From JABMQB01 sp964575025 (GTDB lineage: Bacteria; Bacteroidota; Bacteroidia; Bacteroidales; Prolixibacteraceae), in NCBI GenBank assembly GCA_964575025.1, contig CAZNPV010000011.1, positions 1 through 64,000 on the forward strand: 64,000 bases of DNA, read 5' to 3'. Of this stretch, positions 62,140 to 64,000 are shown one piece after another. A program made the position numbers and the translations under genes. The notes below the pieces were generated by a model that was given only the letters and a program-made list of their open reading frames with translations, was not told where the DNA came from and did not search any database. Every line of letters begins with the position of its first letter. Positions within the stretch are counted from its first letter, which is position 1.

Positions 62140-62610
62140 ATGACGGATAGGGAGAAAATAGAAGCATGGGTTCAGGAAAGCCTTGAGGAGGGTTTGTTCC
62201 TTGTGGATGTGCAGGTTAGCAGGTCAAAGGTTATTACGGTAACTATTGACAGCAGGGAGGGAGTAAGCATTGATCGGTGTGCAGCTCTCAGCCGCAAAAT
62301 CGAAGAAAAACTGGACAGGGATACAGATGATTTTGAACTTGTTGTTTCCTCACCCGGGTTGGGAAAACCCTTTAAAGTGATGGAACAATATAACAAAAAT
62401 GTAGGCCGCAAGGTAGAAGTGATTACCCGCCAGGGTGAGAAAATTACAGGGATTCTGGAAGAAGTTGGCGAAAAGGATGTTAAAATTAAATCCACTGAAA
62501 AAGTAAAAATGGAAGGCAAAAAGAAAAAACAACGGATCGAAGTGGAAATCCGGGTGCCTTTTGAAAATATAAAAACAGCAAAAACAATAATTTCATTTAA
62601 TGAACGGTAG
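62140..62610 (+). CDS. rimP: Ribosome maturation factor RimP
   Basis: The start at ATG 62140 (MTDREKIEAW) is used; an in-frame TTG at 62131 would add three residues. The 156-residue product has the two RimP domains, with the SPGLGKPFKVMEQYNKNVGRKVEV hinge that is the most conserved segment, and a C-terminal Sm-like domain. It assists 30S maturation. It is followed 2 bp later by nusA. Confidence 0.92.
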   Translation: MTDREKIEAWVQESLEEGLFLVDVQVSRSKVITVTIDSREGVSIDRCAALSRKIEEKLDRDTDDFELVVSSPGLGKPFKVMEQYNKNVGRKVEVITRQGEKITGILEEVGEKDVKIKSTEKVKMEGKKKKQRIEVEIRVPFENIKTAKTIISFNER

Positions 62611-62612
62611 CG

Positions 62613-63848
62613 ATGGAAAATGTAAATCTGATTGACACTTTTGCCGAGTTTAAAGAACTGAAAAATATTGACCGGGTCACGATGATGAGTGTCCTCGAGG
62701 AGGTCTTCCGAAGTGTCCTGACAAAGCAATATGGTACGGCAGAAAATTTCGATATCATTATTAATATCGATAAAGGTGATTTTGAGATGTGGAGAAACCG
62801 TGAAGTGGTGGAAGATGATAACCTGGAAGATCCTGCTTTGCAGATACCCCTGTCGGAAGCTAAAAAAATTGATGAGGATTACGAAGTAGGGGAAGAGGTT
62901 ACCGATGAAGTAAAACTGGTGGACTTTGGGCGCAGGGCTATACTGAATTTAAGGCAAAACCTTGCCAGCAAAATTATGGAACTGGAGAAAGACAGTATTT
63001 TTTCAAAGTATAAAGATAAGATTGGGGAGATTGTTACCGGAGAGGTATATCAGGTATGGAAAAAGGAGATCCTGGTACTCGATGATGAAGGAAACGAGCT
63101 GATTCTGCCAAAGCAGGAACAAATACCTTCTGATTATTTCCGGAAAGGGGATACCCTGAGAGCGATTGTGTATAAGGTGGAAAACCGGAACAACAACCCG
63201 TTGATCCTCCTCTCACGCACTTCACCGGTATTCCTGGAAAGATTGTTTGAACTGGAGATCCCCGAGATCTTTGATGGTTTGATTACCATTAAAAACATTG
63301 TCAGAATTCCGGGCGAACGGGCCAAGGTGGCGGTCGAATCATACGACGAAAGGATCGATCCGGTAGGCGCATGCGTGGGAATGAAAGGATCCCGTATACA
63401 TGGAATCGTCAGAGAACTGAGAAACGAAAATATAGATGTGATCAATTACTCAGCCAATCTGCAGTTATTTATCAAGAGATCCTTAAACCCTGCGAAAATT
63501 ACGTCCATCAAGATTTATGAAGACACGAAAAAAGCAGAGGTTTTCCTTAAACCCGAAGAGGTTTCACTCGCCATCGGAAAAGGAGGGCTGAATATAAAAC
63601 TTGCCAGCCAGCTCACAGGGTACGAAATTGATGTATACCGCGAAATGGCTGAGGATGATGAGGATGTGAACCTGGATGAATTTGTGGATGAAATTGAAGA
63701 TTGGGTGATTGATGAGTTAAAAGCCATTGGCTGTGATTCTGCAAAAAATGTCCTGAAACTTACCAGAGAGGATCTGATTAAACGAACAGACCTGGAAGAA
63801 GAGACCATTGATGAAGTATTAAGAATATTAAAAGCTGAATTTGAATAA
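62613..63848 (+). CDS. nusA: Transcription termination/antitermination factor NusA
   Basis: A 411-residue NusA. Order: N-terminal RNA polymerase-binding domain (1-125), S1 domain (GEIVTGEVYQVWKKEILVLD, about 130-200), KH domains (DPVGACVGMKGSRIHGIVREL and EVSLAIGKGGLNIKLASQLTG), and an acidic C-terminal helical region (DELKAIGCDSAKNVLKLTRED). It lies between rimP and infB as in most bacteria. Confidence 0.95.
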   Translation: MENVNLIDTFAEFKELKNIDRVTMMSVLEEVFRSVLTKQYGTAENFDIIINIDKGDFEMWRNREVVEDDNLEDPALQIPLSEAKKIDEDYEVGEEVTDEVKLVDFGRRAILNLRQNLASKIMELEKDSIFSKYKDKIGEIVTGEVYQVWKKEILVLDDEGNELILPKQEQIPSDYFRKGDTLRAIVYKVENRNNNPLILLSRTSPVFLERLFELEIPEIFDGLITIKNIVRIPGERAKVAVESYDERIDPVGACVGMKGSRIHGIVRELRNENIDVINYSANLQLFIKRSLNPAKITSIKIYEDTKKAEVFLKPEEVSLAIGKGGLNIKLASQLTGYEIDVYREMAEDDEDVNLDEFVDEIEDWVIDELKAIGCDSAKNVLKLTREDLIKRTDLEEETIDEVLRILKAEFE

Positions 63849-63959
63849 TTTATTCATACAAAAAATACTTTATAAAGTTGTGGAATTGATTTTTTGCTTT
63901 TAAACTTGCAGATTCAAAACCCGACAGGTTGTTAATTTTAGGAAGGGATACATTAATTT

Positions 63960-64000
63960 ATGGCATTAGGTACAACAAAAAGGTTAAGTAAATTAGCAAG
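63960..64000 (+). CDS. infB: Translation initiation factor IF-2, N-terminal fragment
   Basis: Only the first 13 codons are present (MALGTTKRLSKLA), running off the window. The start has an AGGAAGGGA ribosome site 9 bp upstream. The call rests on the conserved rimP-nusA-infB order and on the similarity of the start to Bacteroidota IF-2 (RLSKvArE). Confidence 0.7.
   Translation, partial: MALGTTKRLSKLA

Overview
The window looks like chromosomal DNA of a Bacteroidota bacterium, probably an environmental polysaccharide-degrading member of the Bacteroidales/Marinilabiliales. Supporting signs are type IX secretion (T9SS) C-terminal tails, TAnnTTTG-type promoter boxes, a fused LpxC-FabZ, a LytS-type beta-propeller sensor, rhamnogalacturonan and arabinan glycosidases, a sulfatase, and SufBCDS for Fe-S assembly. 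I cannot name the genus from sequence alone.

Layout. 1-5.5 kb: the tail of a T9SS cargo gene, then a small pectin (rhamnogalacturonan I) cluster with a GH105 unsaturated uronyl hydrolase, a GH106 alpha-L-rhamnosidase lipoprotein and an in-frame chimera of a CE15 N-terminus with a GH28 C-terminal half. 5.7-7.1 kb: a YfbK-like vWA lipoprotein. 7.1-9 kb: mobile-element debris, namely a tyrosine-recombinase remnant, an IS1634-family transposase pseudogene and an imperfect inverted repeat around it. 9-17 kb: a LytTR response regulator and giant sensor kinase, divergent from a large secreted beta-helix protein. 17-21.7 kb: a compact three-gene operon of exported proteins (serine hydrolase, GxDxY-repeat protein, Ntn hydrolase). 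21.7-25.5 kb: a scrapyard and defence patch with RND-pump and HigB-type toxin fragments, an XRE antitoxin, an AbiEi/AbiEii pair bounded by a 56-bp direct repeat at the 3' end of a tRNA-Gln gene, two tRNA-Gln genes (CTG and TTG), and two copies of an 87-bp palindromic repeat fused to tRNA-Gln 3'-end sequence.

25.6-35.6 kb: a DUF2723 membrane protein, a secreted VIT/vWA protein, a sulfatase, a VOC protein and an acyl-CoA synthetase. 35.7-40.3 kb: purM, prfA, pyrF and a hexokinase. 40.35-45.45 kb: a Gfo/Idh/MocA oxidoreductase, an FtsX-like permease and a small acidic protein, bounded by two heptanucleotide repeat tracts in opposite orientation; the left tract carries a 100-N assembly gap with an exact 55-bp duplication on both sides. 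45.6-49 kb: an MG2/plug-like surface protein, gcvH and tsaE. 49-51 kb: a GH127-type arabinofuranosidase. 51-56 kb: sufBCDS. 56-57 kb: thiL. 57.3-61.9 kb: the lipid A genes lpxD-lpxC/fabZ-lpxA and an HD phosphohydrolase. 62-64 kb: rimP-nusA-infB (infB cut by the window end).

The second half is mostly conserved housekeeping. The unusual material lies in the first 26 kb and in the heptamer tracts. The best candidates for new biology are the exported serine hydrolase / repeat protein / Ntn hydrolase operon and the tRNA-Gln locus with its AbiE island and tRNA-fused palindromes. All functional calls are from reading the sequence; no database search was run.
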